Assembly (NCBI RefSeq): GCF_015291885.1
Contig: NZ_CP036186.1
Coordinates: forward strand, 1,319,001-1,383,000
From: Stutzerimonas stutzeri
Lineage (GTDB): Bacteria; Pseudomonadota; Gammaproteobacteria; Pseudomonadales; Pseudomonadaceae
Reading direction: 5' to 3'
DNA: 64,000 nt
The notes beneath the pieces were generated by a model. That model worked only from the letters and a program-made list of their open reading frames with translations, was not told where the DNA came from and ran no database searches. A program made the translations under genes and the position numbers. This document shows positions 11,333 to 21,061 of this stretch, piece after piece. Numbering within the stretch: position 1 is the first letter of the stretch; every line of letters starts with the position of its first letter.

Positions 11333-12427
11333 CTAGACGATGCGCAAATGGTTGTCCCAGAGCCCCGCGGGTAGCGCCAGCGGTGTGCTGGCAATGCGCT
11401 CTGCGCGGCAGTCGAACAATCGACAGCGACCTTGCCCGGAACTGACGACGAAGCCTTCGGCGACCGCGGCGACACCCGCACAATCGGGCAGGTGGGCCTC
11501 CTGGCATAGTTCGGTGCTGTCCAGATCCCAGAAGAACACCTTGTTTCCACGCGGCGCCGTCACCGCGACTAGACGCAATTCGTCGTGAATGGCGAGGCTC
11601 GCGGTGTACTGGTTCATGATCTGCCGCTGCGGCTCGCCTACCGGAAAGTGCTGGAAGGCCTGCCCCGGGCGCTTGATTGCCAGCAGCGGAACGCGGTCCA
11701 TGGGGTCACCTTCATACTGCTGGCCGCTGACGATCGTGCCGTCGGCGCCTACAGCGAGGTGGCGGACGCTGTTCATCTGCTCGGGCAACTGCTCCTTGCT
11801 GACCAGCGAACCGTCGCGGCGCAGCAGTACCAGGCTTGGCTCCATGGCCGAGAGATTCATCATCTCGCGACTGTCAGCCTCGGTGCGAATACCGCCGTTA
11901 GCGATCACCAGGGTTTCATTGTCGGGCATCCACAGCAGCTGGTGCGGACCGATACCGTGGGTCGCATGCTCGCCAACCCGCACCAGCTGGCGGTCTTCCA
12001 GTCGATAGACGCCGAGCACGCCACGGCCCGCATGGGCGGTGTCGTTTTCGGTGGTGTAGAACCACTCGCCATCCTTGTGGAAGACGCCGTGGCCATAGAA
12101 GTGGCGATCGGCCGGCGATGCCATGACTTGCAGCAGTCGACCGTCGCGCGAGTCGATCAGATAGCTTTCGCGACTCGGGCGACGACCGACGAACACCGCC
12201 AGCGGCAGGTACGGGTGCGGGTAGACATCATGGCAACGCTCGGCGACGGGCGTGGCGAAAACCTGACTGCCATCCAGCCGGTAGCCGACGGCGTAGTGCT
12301 GCCCGTCCTTGTCGTTGCGCGCCGACAGCAATACCTGCTGCTCGCCGTGCCGCGCCAACGTCCAGCCCGCGATGCCACTTGCGGCGAGCATGGCGCCGCT
12401 CAGGCCTAGCAGGGTGCGGCGCTTCAT
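11333..12427 (-). CDS. DUF1513 exported beta-propeller-like protein
   Basis: 364 residues. The N-terminus [18 protein letters not shown] carries a twin-arginine followed by a hydrophobic stretch, so Tat export to the periplasm is likely. The body is made of repeated short beta-rich blocks (for example [33 protein letters not shown]), as in seven-bladed propeller proteins of the DUF1513 family. It is the last of four co-directional genes encoding exported proteins; its start is 2 nt after the stop of the imelysin gene upstream. The equivalent is PA4373. Biochemical function is unknown. Confidence 0.82.
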   Translation of the reverse strand: MKRRTLLGLSGAMLAASGIAGWTLARHGEQQVLLSARNDKDGQHYAVGYRLDGSQVFATPVAERCHDVYPHPYLPLAVFVGRRPSRESYLIDSRDGRLLQVMASPADRHFYGHGVFHKDGEWFYTTENDTAHAGRGVLGVYRLEDRQLVRVGEHATHGIGPHQLLWMPDNETLVIANGGIRTEADSREMMNLSAMEPSLVLLRRDGSLVSKEQLPEQMNSVRHLAVGADGTIVSGQQYEGDPMDRVPLLAIKRPGQAFQHFPVGEPQRQIMNQYTASLAIHDELRLVAVTAPRGNKVFFWDLDSTELCQEAHLPDCAGVAAVAEGFVVSSGQGRCRLFDCRAERIASTPLALPAGLWDNHLRIV

Positions 12428-12429
12428 GG

Positions 12430-13506
12430 TCAGTCTCCGTCGTGCGCGTTAAAGCCGATCTGCACGCCAAGCGCGCGGGACAGATCCAGTTGATGCAAGC
12501 GATGCAGGCGGTCGATGCGCTGATACAGCGCATCGAGTTGTTTGCGCCCCTCGACACTGGCGAGCATCTCGCCGAACGGCTGGCTCATGCCTGCCAGCTG
12601 TTGCAGTAGTTCGGCATAGCTGGCGTCGATGCGTTTGGCCAGATCGGCCTGCTCGGTGCTGAGCAGCTTGCGCAGACCGTCCTTGTCGGCACCTAGCCAG
12701 AGGCGTTCAGCACCTTTGACTGCGGCTTCGATGCTGGCCAGGGTCGTGTCGCTGCGCCAGCCTTCGGCCTGGTAAGGCTGAGGGTGCCCCTTGGTCTGGC
12801 GGCCGAGCGGTGCGCCAAGTTTTTTCTTCAAACCATCCAGGGCGGTGACCTGAACGCGCAGCACTTCGGCGATCGCCTCGCTTGGTTCGGCGTAACGCTC
12901 GTTAGGGAAACTGCGCAGTTGGTCGGCCATGCCATCCTTGTCCTGCCACTGCTGCAGCACGCTGGCTGACAGTTTTTGCTGGCGCTCGCCGATGGCGGTC
13001 AGTAGCGGACAATAGCGCTCCTTGGTGGCGCCTTTGCTGAGATCGATGCTGCCGTCGAAAAGAATGTACTCGTAGGCGCTCAGGCCCTGCACCACGACGC
13101 TGGCGCCGTCCAGATCGGCCTGTGTGAGCTCGGGTTTCGCGTTGAGCAGCGCAGTCACCTGGCGCGCGACGAGGTTCTTCTTGTCCGGCCAGAATTGCAC
13201 CTGCCAAGCCAGATTGCCTTCGCCCATGGGCCCGATCAGCAGCGGCTGCAGGTCCGCCCAGGCGGTCTGGGCATCGATGAACGCTTCTCGTGCTTCTGGC
13301 AGGGTCTGATTGTCCGCGCAGAAGCCAATGGCGCTTGCAGCCAGACGGCGGTCGGTTTCCGCCCACTGGACGTAGGTTGGCAGCAATACCCCGTCGACCA
13401 GGGCCTTGCTGGTATCGGCTTGCGGATCGGCCGGAGTGCAGGCGCTCAGCAGCAGCGCGGTCAGTAGACTGCCGCTGGCGATGCGCAGGGTGTTCGAACG
13501 GATCAT
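12430..13506 (-). CDS. imelysin (peptidase M75) family lipoprotein, variant motif
   Basis: 358 residues from ATG at 13506; a longer open frame exists but MIRSNTLRIASGSLLTALLLSAC is a textbook lipoprotein signal (lipobox LLSAC). The body is alpha-helical, as in imelysins (IcmP/IrpA/EfeO relatives), which bind metals rather than act as proven peptidases. The position that carries GxHxxE in the family reads GLSAYE here, so the His is replaced by Ser; its upstream paralogue keeps the motif. It sits between the di-haem and DUF1513 genes, and is the counterpart of PA4372. Confidence 0.85.
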   Translation of the reverse strand: MIRSNTLRIASGSLLTALLLSACTPADPQADTSKALVDGVLLPTYVQWAETDRRLAASAIGFCADNQTLPEAREAFIDAQTAWADLQPLLIGPMGEGNLAWQVQFWPDKKNLVARQVTALLNAKPELTQADLDGASVVVQGLSAYEYILFDGSIDLSKGATKERYCPLLTAIGERQQKLSASVLQQWQDKDGMADQLRSFPNERYAEPSEAIAEVLRVQVTALDGLKKKLGAPLGRQTKGHPQPYQAEGWRSDTTLASIEAAVKGAERLWLGADKDGLRKLLSTEQADLAKRIDASYAELLQQLAGMSQPFGEMLASVEGRKQLDALYQRIDRLHRLHQLDLSRALGVQIGFNAHDGD

Positions 13507-13576
13507 GGTGTCCTCGTCGGCAATGTCGGTTTGCAGTACTTCCGCAGCCGGAAGCATGGATGGATGGCGTGGCCGT

Positions 13577-14995
13577 TCAGAGCGACTCGAGGAAGCTCAG
13601 TAGCGCGTCGCGTTCTTCCTGATTGAAGCCCAGCACGATCTGACGTGCCTTTTCAGCTTCGCCGCCATGCCAGAGTATGGCTTCGAGCAGGTTGCGGGCG
13701 CGGCCGTCGTGTAGGAACTGGCTGTGCCCGCTGACCGTCTGGGTCAGGCCGATGCCCCATAGGGGCGCGGTGCGCCACTCGCGACCGCTGGCTTCGAACT
13801 CTGATCGGTGGTCCGCCAGGCCCTCGCCCATGTCATGTAGCAGCAGGTCGGTGTAGGGGCGAATGACCTGATTGGCCAACTCCGGTTCTGCCGCGTTCGC
13901 GGCAGTGGTGAATTGCGGCACATGGCAGCTCTGACAGCCGGCACGGTGGAAGAGCGTCTTACCGGCAAGCACCTGCGGGTCACCGACATTGCGCCGTGCC
14001 GGCACGCCGAGATTGCGGGTGTAGAACAGCACCTGGGCAAGGATGTTGTCGCTCACTTCCGGCTCGCCCCCGTTGGGCATCGCCAGACAGTCGGTCTGGC
14101 GTTCGGTGCAGCTGCTGCCGGTAAACAGACTGGTGGACAAGCCCATGTCATTGAAGAACGCATCGGCATTCTGCTGATTAAGGCTTGGCTGGCCAGCTTT
14201 CCAGCCGAAGCGACCGATAACGGTTTGTCGGCTGATCTGGTCGAAAACGCGGTTCGGACGGCCGGAAATGCCGTCGCCGTTGCGGTCGTCGGGGTCGGCA
14301 TTGGCCAACAGCGCCTCCTCGGGAATGGCTTCGAGCAGGCCCAGGCCAATCATCTGGGGAGCGATGCGCAGCGACATCTGGGTGTCCGGGTGCATGTCGC
14401 CGTAGGCCAGGTTGCTGAGCTCGATTCGGGGCTTGCGAAGTTCCACTTCCATGCCGTCGGCAAACTGCACACGTTCGGTCGAATAACGAAGTCGTACCTT
14501 GCCCTCGGGCGCTACGCCGGGAATGGCCATGTCCTGCAACTGGCCGCCGTAGGTCGGCTCCGGGGCGATGCCTCGCTCACGGACGACGTCCGCATGCTCC
14601 GGACCGGCCGGAATGGACAGCCGCACCAGCATCGATACGGCGCTTGCCGCATCTGGAGCAGGCGGATGACCGCGGCCGTCCTTGATATGGCAGTTCTGAC
14701 AGGCGTTGGTGTTGAGCAGAGGGCCGAGGCCGTCACGGGCGATCGTCGAGGAGGGGGCGATAACCCAGGGATTGCGGAAAAAGCTGTTGCCGACGCTGAA
14801 ATCGAGGCGGCGCGTGGGCGGCAGGTTCGCGGAGGGCATGGAGAAGGCGTTGTGATCGAACTTCATCACCGTCGTGCTGCCGCCCGACAACGCTTCGCCG
14901 GGTTCGGGTTGCTCGAAGCGAGGTGTTTCGTCATTACCACAGGCGGCCAGTATCAGGGCCAGCAACGGGAAGAGGCGGCGAAACAACGGGCGCAT
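13577..14995 (-). CDS. di-haem oxidoreductase-like lipoprotein (DUF1111)
   Basis: 472 residues. The signal peptide ends in a lipobox (LILAAC, residue about 19). Two c-type haem sites are visible: CQNCH near residue 100 and CQSCH near residue 355, each with the CxxCH pattern. The final third (GRARNLLEAILWHGGEAEKA) is typical of DUF1111 / di-haem peroxidase relatives. The protein should face the periplasm, tethered to a membrane. It lies between two imelysin genes in a cluster matching PA4370-4373, which suggests a redox partner in iron handling; that is an inference. Confidence 0.86.
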   Translation of the reverse strand: MRPLFRRLFPLLALILAACGNDETPRFEQPEPGEALSGGSTTVMKFDHNAFSMPSANLPPTRRLDFSVGNSFFRNPWVIAPSSTIARDGLGPLLNTNACQNCHIKDGRGHPPAPDAASAVSMLVRLSIPAGPEHADVVRERGIAPEPTYGGQLQDMAIPGVAPEGKVRLRYSTERVQFADGMEVELRKPRIELSNLAYGDMHPDTQMSLRIAPQMIGLGLLEAIPEEALLANADPDDRNGDGISGRPNRVFDQISRQTVIGRFGWKAGQPSLNQQNADAFFNDMGLSTSLFTGSSCTERQTDCLAMPNGGEPEVSDNILAQVLFYTRNLGVPARRNVGDPQVLAGKTLFHRAGCQSCHVPQFTTAANAAEPELANQVIRPYTDLLLHDMGEGLADHRSEFEASGREWRTAPLWGIGLTQTVSGHSQFLHDGRARNLLEAILWHGGEAEKARQIVLGFNQEERDALLSFLESL

Positions 14996-15167
14996 CGAGA
15001 TTACCTGTGAGGGGGCGGTGAATTAAGCCGCGCAATCTTAGCAGGCTAATTGAAATTGAATAAGAGGGATTTGCATTTGCGCAAAGGCGGCAGGTTCGAT
15101 GAATCTGCCGGGGGATGCAGCGAGTCTGATACGGGCGCGGTAGGCACCGCGTCCGTATCAGCAACGA

Positions 15168-16502
15168 TCAGAACTCGTGATCGGCTGTGTCGGGGTTGAG
15201 GTCGGTGATGCCAAGTGCTGCGGCAGCCTGCTCGATGGAGGTGGTCTGCTTGACCAGTGCGGCGATGGCGTTGCGCACCTTCTCCTGCCCTTCGGCATTG
15301 TCTGGAGCGATCAGCTGATCGAAGGCTTCGCCGTTGTTGGCGCTTTCCACCAGTACCTGCAGCTTGGCTTCGGTGGTCTCCAGATCGGTTTTCAGCGTGC
15401 TGTCCACTTCGGGGCTGACGCCCTGAACCAGGGACGCGAGACTTGGACCAGTCAGAGTGCTGCCGTCAGCGCGCTTGTACTCGCCCAGATAGACGTTGCG
15501 GATGCCGCGGGCATTGAAGAAGTGCGAGTTGTGGGTGTTGTCGCTGAAGCAGTCGTGCTCGTCCTCAGTGGAGTTGGCCTCCAGCGCGACCTTCATGCGC
15601 TCGCCAGCCAGCTCGCCGAGCGACAGGCTGCCCATGCCGAACAGCATCTTGCGCAGGCCGTTCTCGGCCGATTCGGCTTCCAGGCTTGCACGGTAGTTCT
15701 CGGCGCCCGGCTGCCACTGCTCGACCATCTCCTGCAGGTCGCTGACCAGCAGGTCGGTTGCAACTTTCAGGTAGGTGCGCCGACGGTCGCAGTTGTCGCC
15801 AGTGCAGCCTTCGCCTTCGACGTAGTCGGTATACGGACGCTCACCCGCGCCTGGACCGGTGCCGTTAAGATCCTGGCCCCAGAGCAGGAACTCGATCGCG
15901 TGGTAGCCGGTGGCGACGTTGGCCTCGGAGCCGGCCAGTTCATTGAGGCTGGCCAACAGCTCAGCGGTGATTTCGCTGGTGTCGATCTTGTCTTCACCGA
16001 TCTGCAGTTCGGTATTGGCAATGATGTTGGCGTTGGCGCCGGGGTTGCCCAGCGCGTGCTGGTAATCACCTTCGACGTAATCGATCAGGCCTTCATCCAG
16101 CGGCCAGGCGTTCAACTGGCCCTCCCACTCATCGACCACCGGGTTGCCGAAGCGGAACACCTCGGTCTGCATGTAGGGAACGCGGGCAGCCAGCCAAGCC
16201 TGACGCGCAGCCTGCAGGGTTTCTTCGCTGGGGTTGGCGAGCAGCGCTTCGACCGCTTTTTGAAGTTCCACGCCGGTGCTGTGGGCGTCGCTGAATACAG
16301 CCAGCGCCAGATCGGCATAGTGGCTGACGACAGCCTTGGCTGCCTGCTCGTCGGGGCTCTGCGCCTGTGCGGCCGGCACGCTTTCGGTCGTGCTCTGCGG
16401 CGCGGCAGTCTGGTTCGTTGGCGTCTTGTCTTCGCCGCAACCGGCGAGCGAGATGGCCACAGCGAGGAGGCTGGCGGTTGCCCAAATGGGGGTGCGTAGC
16501 AT
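15168..16502 (-). CDS. icmP: imelysin family lipoprotein (IcmP/IrpA-like)
   Basis: 444 residues from ATG at 16502; the lipobox LAGC follows a hydrophobic signal. The family motif GxHxxE is present as GYHAIE in GYHAIEFLLWGQDLNG, about residue 200. The two-domain, roughly 440-residue form matches IrpA and P. aeruginosa IcmP (PA4370), once described as an insulin-cleaving outer-membrane metalloproteinase; later work treats the family as metal-binding. First gene of the exported four-gene cluster; about 170 bp separates it from the di-haem gene, so a second promoter is possible. Iron (Fur) control is expected from the family, but I see only a weak box upstream. Confidence 0.88.
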   Translation of the reverse strand: MLRTPIWATASLLAVAISLAGCGEDKTPTNQTAAPQSTTESVPAAQAQSPDEQAAKAVVSHYADLALAVFSDAHSTGVELQKAVEALLANPSEETLQAARQAWLAARVPYMQTEVFRFGNPVVDEWEGQLNAWPLDEGLIDYVEGDYQHALGNPGANANIIANTELQIGEDKIDTSEITAELLASLNELAGSEANVATGYHAIEFLLWGQDLNGTGPGAGERPYTDYVEGEGCTGDNCDRRRTYLKVATDLLVSDLQEMVEQWQPGAENYRASLEAESAENGLRKMLFGMGSLSLGELAGERMKVALEANSTEDEHDCFSDNTHNSHFFNARGIRNVYLGEYKRADGSTLTGPSLASLVQGVSPEVDSTLKTDLETTEAKLQVLVESANNGEAFDQLIAPDNAEGQEKVRNAIAALVKQTTSIEQAAAALGITDLNPDTADHEF

Positions 16503-16675
16503 GTGCGGGTTCCTTTGCGTGCGAGTGAACGAAGCCGAGGCCAGCTCGGAAGCGGTCAATAATGCGAAAGATTTTCATTTTGTGCAAAGCCAATGCGTGC
16601 GCGAGCTCTCTCTCCCGTCGCTGTGCACCCGGTAGAATGCTGGCGTTTTAACGGCCCGTGTTCCTGGAGAAGCTG

Positions 16676-17248
16676 ATGAGTCTTAGCTCGGTGGTTGTGT
16701 TGGTGGTGCTGTTTCTCGTCGCTGCCTATGCGGTGATTCTCTATAACGGCCTGGTGCGTCTGAAGCATGGCGTCAGCAAGGCCTGGGCGAATATCGACGT
16801 GCTGTTGCGCCAGCGTCATGAAGAGTTGCCCAAGCTGGTGGAAACCTGCCGTCAGTACATGCAGCACGAGCGCAACACCCTGGAGCAGGTGATCAGCGCC
16901 CGCAACGCGGTGTCCAGCGCACGGGAGCAAGGCGACGTCAGCGCACTGGGGCAGGCCGAGACCGGGCTGCGTGCCGGCCTGGGACGGCTGTTCGCTCTGG
17001 CGGAGAACTACCCGGAGCTCAAAGCCAACGAAAGCTTCCGTCACCTGCAGCAGCGTATCAGCGGGCTGGAAAGCGGCATCGCCGATCGCCGTGAGCTGTA
17101 CAACGAAGCAGTCAATCTGAACAACGTGCGCATCGAGCAATTCCCTGATGTGCTGCTTGCCCGAGCGTTCGGCTTCAAGGAAGCCGCCTTGCTGCAGTTC
17201 AGCGAGACGGAGAAAGCCGATGTCGATCTGAAATCGCTGTTCGGCTGA
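16676..17248 (+). CDS. lemA: LemA family protein
   Basis: 190 residues from ATG at 16676, preceded by GGAG at 16665-16668; a GTG 18 bp upstream is in frame but less likely. One N-terminal membrane helix (VVVLVVLFLVAAYAVILYNGLV) is followed by long helices with the LemA signature KAWANIDVLLRQRHEELPKL and an NEAVNLNN-type segment. LemA proteins are membrane-anchored helical bundles of unknown mechanism. The next gene starts 2 nt after the stop, so the two form an operon. Confidence 0.92.
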   Translation: MSLSSVVVLVVLFLVAAYAVILYNGLVRLKHGVSKAWANIDVLLRQRHEELPKLVETCRQYMQHERNTLEQVISARNAVSSAREQGDVSALGQAETGLRAGLGRLFALAENYPELKANESFRHLQQRISGLESGIADRRELYNEAVNLNNVRIEQFPDVLLARAFGFKEAALLQFSETEKADVDLKSLFG

Positions 17249-17249
17249 G

Positions 17250-18143
17250 ATGGATCTGGGCCAGCTTTTCACCTTCGTGATGGCCGCCGGGCTCTGCATC
17301 GGCGGTGCCTGGCTGTGCATCGGCCGTTGGTCGCGTGCACGTCATCTGCTCGATACCCCGACGTCGCGCATCCGCTCGGCCGCTCAGGGCTATGTCGAAC
17401 TGGTCGGGATGTTGCGCGAGCTGTCCGTACCGCAGCCGGTAGCGCCGCTGACCGGGGAACGCTGCCTGTGGTGGCGTTACTGCATCGAGGAGTACCGCTC
17501 CAACGGCAAGCGCAGCAGTTGGAACGTCCTGGAGCGGGGCACCAGCGAAGCCTGGCTACGCCTGGCCGATGCCACCGGTGAATGCCTGATCGACCCACGT
17601 GGTGCCGAGGTTCATCCGGCGTTTCGCCGGGTCTGGACCGGCAGTCTGCGTCACCCCCGTGGTATCGCACCGAGTGGCTGGCTGGGACTGCTCACCAGCG
17701 GTAGACGCTACCGTTATACCGAGGAGCGCCTGCACGAGGGTGAGCCGCTTTATGCGATTGGCGACTTCCGTACCAGCGGCGGCGGGCGGCAGGGTCTCGA
17801 TCTGCAAAGCGCCAAGCGTGAGGTGATCCGCCAGTGGAAAGGCGACTTTGCCGGGCTGCTGCAGCGTTTCGACAGTAATGGCGATGGCCAGCTCGACGAT
17901 CAGGAATGGAATCGCGTGCGTCTGGCTGCGCGGCTCGAGGCCGAGGACCGGCATCGGCAGCGCAGCGCCGATCCGGAACAGCATCGATTGGGCCGTCCCG
18001 TCGAAGCGCTGCCTTTCGTGCTCTCCAGTCACGGTGAGGAGGTCCTCACGCGGCGCTTCTACTGGCAGGCAGCGGGTGGGGCGGTCATGTGCCTGATAGG
18101 GGCCGTGTGGTTGGCTACGCTACTGGGTGTGACCGCCTGGTAG
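17250..18143 (+). CDS. GIDE-domain membrane protein with an EF-hand loop
   Basis: 297 residues with a membrane helix at each end (MDLGQLFTFVMAAGLCIGGAWLCIG and the last 25 residues), a GIDE / E3-ligase-like domain between them (GERCLWWRYCIEEY), and a perfect 12-residue calcium-binding loop DSNGDGQLDDQE around residue 209. Bacterial GIDE proteins lack the RING finger, so no ubiquitin-ligase activity is implied. LemA-GIDE pairing is common and points to a joint envelope role. The EF-hand suggests calcium sensing on one face of the membrane; this is inferred. Confidence 0.78.
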   Translation: MDLGQLFTFVMAAGLCIGGAWLCIGRWSRARHLLDTPTSRIRSAAQGYVELVGMLRELSVPQPVAPLTGERCLWWRYCIEEYRSNGKRSSWNVLERGTSEAWLRLADATGECLIDPRGAEVHPAFRRVWTGSLRHPRGIAPSGWLGLLTSGRRYRYTEERLHEGEPLYAIGDFRTSGGGRQGLDLQSAKREVIRQWKGDFAGLLQRFDSNGDGQLDDQEWNRVRLAARLEAEDRHRQRSADPEQHRLGRPVEALPFVLSSHGEEVLTRRFYWQAAGGAVMCLIGAVWLATLLGVTAW

Positions 18144-18156
18144 ACGGCGTGGATGC

Positions 18157-18843
18157 TTAGCGCTTGCGTTTCTCGGCGATCCAGATGGTATGCCGGGTGC
18201 CGCGATTGCCATGGGCAAACACCTGCACTTCTTCGGCTTTGAACCCCGCCTTGGCAAGTTTCTCGGAGAAAGCACGGTCGGCGCTGGCCGACCATACGGC
18301 GAGTACGCCGGCCGGACGTAATGCGCTGGCGCAGGCTTTGAGCCCTTCGAGCGAATAGAGCCAGCTGTTGCTCTTTTGCGTCAGGCCCTCCGGCCCGTTA
18401 TCGACATCCAGCATGATTGCATCGAAGCCTCGGGGCTGGTTCTGCAGCAGCTCGGCGACATCCTGATTCAGCACCTGCGCGCGTGGATCGTTCAAGGGGT
18501 GCCCGGACTTGGCGCCAAGCGCCCCGCGATTCCACTCGATAACGCCGGGCACCAGTTCGGCGACTAACACCTCGGCGTCCTGGTCAAGCTGGCGCAGCGC
18601 CGAGGCGAGTGTGAAGCCCATGCCCAGGCCGCCAATCAGCACACGTACCTGGGGGCGTGCGGCGACCCGTTTGCAGGGGATTTCGGCCAGCGCATCCTCT
18701 GAGCCGTGAGTGCGCGTGTTCATCAGCTGATTGCCGTTGCCGCCTTGTATCTTGATGACGAAATCATCGCCGTATTCAAACAAGCACAGGGCGCCGCCAT
18801 TGCCTGGGATGGCGGCGGTATCAAGTAGTACGAAGCGTTTCAT
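18157..18843 (-). CDS. spermidine-synthase-like methyltransferase-fold protein
   Basis: 228 residues from ATG at 18843. The nucleotide-binding glycine loop VLIGGLGMGFT is near residue 67. The acidic residue ending strand 2 is in VLVAELVPGVIEWNR, and DAIMLDVDNGPEGL follows, as in the spermine/spermidine synthase fold. It lacks the full N-terminal beta-domain and the usual polyamine-synthase active-site loop, so it is probably not SpeE; substrate unknown. It converges with the GIDE gene, 13 bp between stops. Confidence 0.75.
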   Translation of the reverse strand: MKRFVLLDTAAIPGNGGALCLFEYGDDFVIKIQGGNGNQLMNTRTHGSEDALAEIPCKRVAARPQVRVLIGGLGMGFTLASALRQLDQDAEVLVAELVPGVIEWNRGALGAKSGHPLNDPRAQVLNQDVAELLQNQPRGFDAIMLDVDNGPEGLTQKSNSWLYSLEGLKACASALRPAGVLAVWSASADRAFSEKLAKAGFKAEEVQVFAHGNRGTRHTIWIAEKRKR

Positions 18844-18976
18844 GCGGGACTCATCGTAGGTCGCAGCGACCGGAAAAGGCGGAGTGTGGCCTATGCTGCA
18901 GTGACTGGCCAGGCGCTCTACAGGTAGGCGGGTATCGCACTCGGACGAAAGTGCTAAAACGTTGCGTTGACGTGTT

Positions 18977-21061
18977 CTAGCGGAGCTCCGAATTGACTGC
19001 TTGATCGAACGGCTGTGACTGGCGCAGCAGCAGATCGATATCACGGGCGGAAAGCGGTTTGCTGTAGTAGTAACCCTGGCCTTCCTGACAACCTTCGGCA
19101 ATCAGGTACGCCTCCTGCTCCGGCGTTTCGACCCCTTCAGCGATGACCGTCATGCCAAGGCTCTTGCTGAGCTGAATGATCGCCCGCACGATGGTTGCTC
19201 CTTCGTCCTGACCGATGTCCTGTACAAAGCTCTTGTCGATCTTGATCTTGTCCAGCGGCAGACTTTTCAGGTAACTGAGGGAAGAGTAACCGGTACCGAA
19301 GTCATCGATTGCGATGAGCGCACCGGAGCGGCGCAAGCTGTGCAGGTTATAGGCTGCAGCGTCGATGTCCTCCATCAACCCCGTTTCGGTGACTTCCAGT
19401 TCCAGGGTTTCGGCGGGCAGGTGATGGGTCTGCAGCAACTCGCCGATCATAGCCGGAAGATCTGGATGGCGCAGTTGTACGGTAGACAGATTCACCGCCA
19501 CGCGCAGCCCGGTATAGCCCTGGGCGTGCCATTGACGCAACTGGCTACAGGCCTGATCGAGTACCCACTTGCCGATCTCGATGATGCTGCCATTTTGCTC
19601 TGCCAGCGGAATGAACAGATCCGGCGGCACCAGCTTGCCCTGCGGATGCTTCCAGCGAATCAGGGCCTCGACTCCGGTGATGCGGTTTTGCCGATAGTCC
19701 ACCTGCGGCTGGTAGACCAGATGAAATTCGTTACGTTTGAGGGCTTCGCTGAGGTCCTTTTCCAGCTCTCGACGGGCGCGCATCTCGCTATCGATGCTGG
19801 CGACGTAGAACTGGTAGCGATTGCGCGAGCGACTCTTGGCCAGCGTCATGGTCTGCTCGGCCTTCTGTAGCAGCTTCTCCGTGTTGTCGCCATCTTCGGG
19901 GTATAGCGTGATCCCAATGGTGGCGCGCAGGCGAATCTGGTGTCCGTCGAGCTCTATCGGGTTTTCCAGTTCGTCGAGTAGTGCCTGCGCCAGCTCCGCA
20001 GCCTCGTAAGGTTGTTCGACGCCGCTCAGCACCAGTACGAACTGGTCGCCGCCCAGGCGGGCAAGTGCACCCAGGCGGGCACCCGAGCTTCGCAAACGAT
20101 CGGCCAGGGCTTGAAGCAGACAGTCTCCGGTTTGGTAGCTGTACTGCTCGTTGATTCCCTTGAAGTCGTCGAGCCCCAGGCAAAGCACGGCGATTCGCCG
20201 TTGCAGCCGTCGCGCTTCGTCGAGGATGTGGTCGAGCTGGTGTTGTAGCTGCTGACGGTTGGGTAGGCCGGTCAGTGAATCGTATTGCGTCATGCGATGC
20301 AGGCTGCTTTCTGCTTCCTGGCGCAAATGCATGTTGTGTTCGATGGAGGCGAGCAGGCCATTGGCGGTTTCCACCCACAGCCCCAGCTCGTTGCGTTCGT
20401 GGCCCTTGATCATCGGCAGCTTGTGCTCGCCGGGCCGGTCGGGGTTGATCTGCGCCAAATGCTCGATGAGCTTGGTCAGCGGACGCGTCAGCAGCCACTG
20501 GTAGATCAGAAAGAGCACGAAGCCCAGCGTCAGCGCACGCAGGATGCCGACGATGAAGATTACGATGGAATCGTTGACGAACTCCTGGCCGTACTGAGCG
20601 GTATCCAGGGTGATGCGCAGCTCGCCGTAGTACTCGTTATAGGGTGGTTTGCCAAACAGGCGAATCGAAAACTGCTGGTCACGACCGAGAATTGGATCGG
20701 TCAGCCAGCGGGTGGGCAGATTGATCGGAGGTCGGATCTTCAGGGCCAGCATGCCTTCGTCAGGATGACCGATGGAGGCCATGCGAATCGACTCGTGCTG
20801 GAACAGACCTTCCATTACCTGGGCGCCCATCTCGCGGTCGAGGCTGTAGATGGCCTGGGTTGACGGGTCGCGAGTCATGCGCAGGATGCGTTGGGCGTCG
20901 GCTTCGATCAGGTGGCGCGTTTTATAGGCGCCGAAGATGATCTGCGCACAGCTGAGCACCAGTCCTACCGCCAGAGCCGATAGCAGGACGACACGCAGGA
21001 GCTTCCGCGACAGGCTATTGCGCATTTCCAACTTCAAATGAAGGTCCTTCTCCGTGCCCAC
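18977..21061 (-). CDS. bifA: BifA-type c-di-GMP phosphodiesterase (degenerate GGDEF + EAL)
   Basis: 694 residues. Two membrane helices (about residues 20-40 and 165-190) flank a periplasmic sensor, followed by a HAMP-like linker, a GGDEF domain whose active site reads GGDQF, and an EAL domain with VEALIRW, NLSTVQLRHP, DDFGTGYSSLSYL and VIAEGVET intact. GGDQF is the known signature of BifA in P. aeruginosa (PA4367) and P. putida: no cyclase activity, with phosphodiesterase activity controlling biofilm and motility. The position between lemA and sodB is also conserved. The start could instead be the ATG at 21025. Confidence 0.95.
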   Translation of the reverse strand: MGTEKDLHLKLEMRNSLSRKLLRVVLLSALAVGLVLSCAQIIFGAYKTRHLIEADAQRILRMTRDPSTQAIYSLDREMGAQVMEGLFQHESIRMASIGHPDEGMLALKIRPPINLPTRWLTDPILGRDQQFSIRLFGKPPYNEYYGELRITLDTAQYGQEFVNDSIVIFIVGILRALTLGFVLFLIYQWLLTRPLTKLIEHLAQINPDRPGEHKLPMIKGHERNELGLWVETANGLLASIEHNMHLRQEAESSLHRMTQYDSLTGLPNRQQLQHQLDHILDEARRLQRRIAVLCLGLDDFKGINEQYSYQTGDCLLQALADRLRSSGARLGALARLGGDQFVLVLSGVEQPYEAAELAQALLDELENPIELDGHQIRLRATIGITLYPEDGDNTEKLLQKAEQTMTLAKSRSRNRYQFYVASIDSEMRARRELEKDLSEALKRNEFHLVYQPQVDYRQNRITGVEALIRWKHPQGKLVPPDLFIPLAEQNGSIIEIGKWVLDQACSQLRQWHAQGYTGLRVAVNLSTVQLRHPDLPAMIGELLQTHHLPAETLELEVTETGLMEDIDAAAYNLHSLRRSGALIAIDDFGTGYSSLSYLKSLPLDKIKIDKSFVQDIGQDEGATIVRAIIQLSKSLGMTVIAEGVETPEQEAYLIAEGCQEGQGYYYSKPLSARDIDLLLRQSQPFDQAVNSELR

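Noticed and set aside
16550..16590. Possible Fur box upstream of icmP
   Set aside because: AATAATGCGAAAGATTTTC matches only about half of the 19-bp Fur consensus; too weak to list although Fur control is biologically likely.
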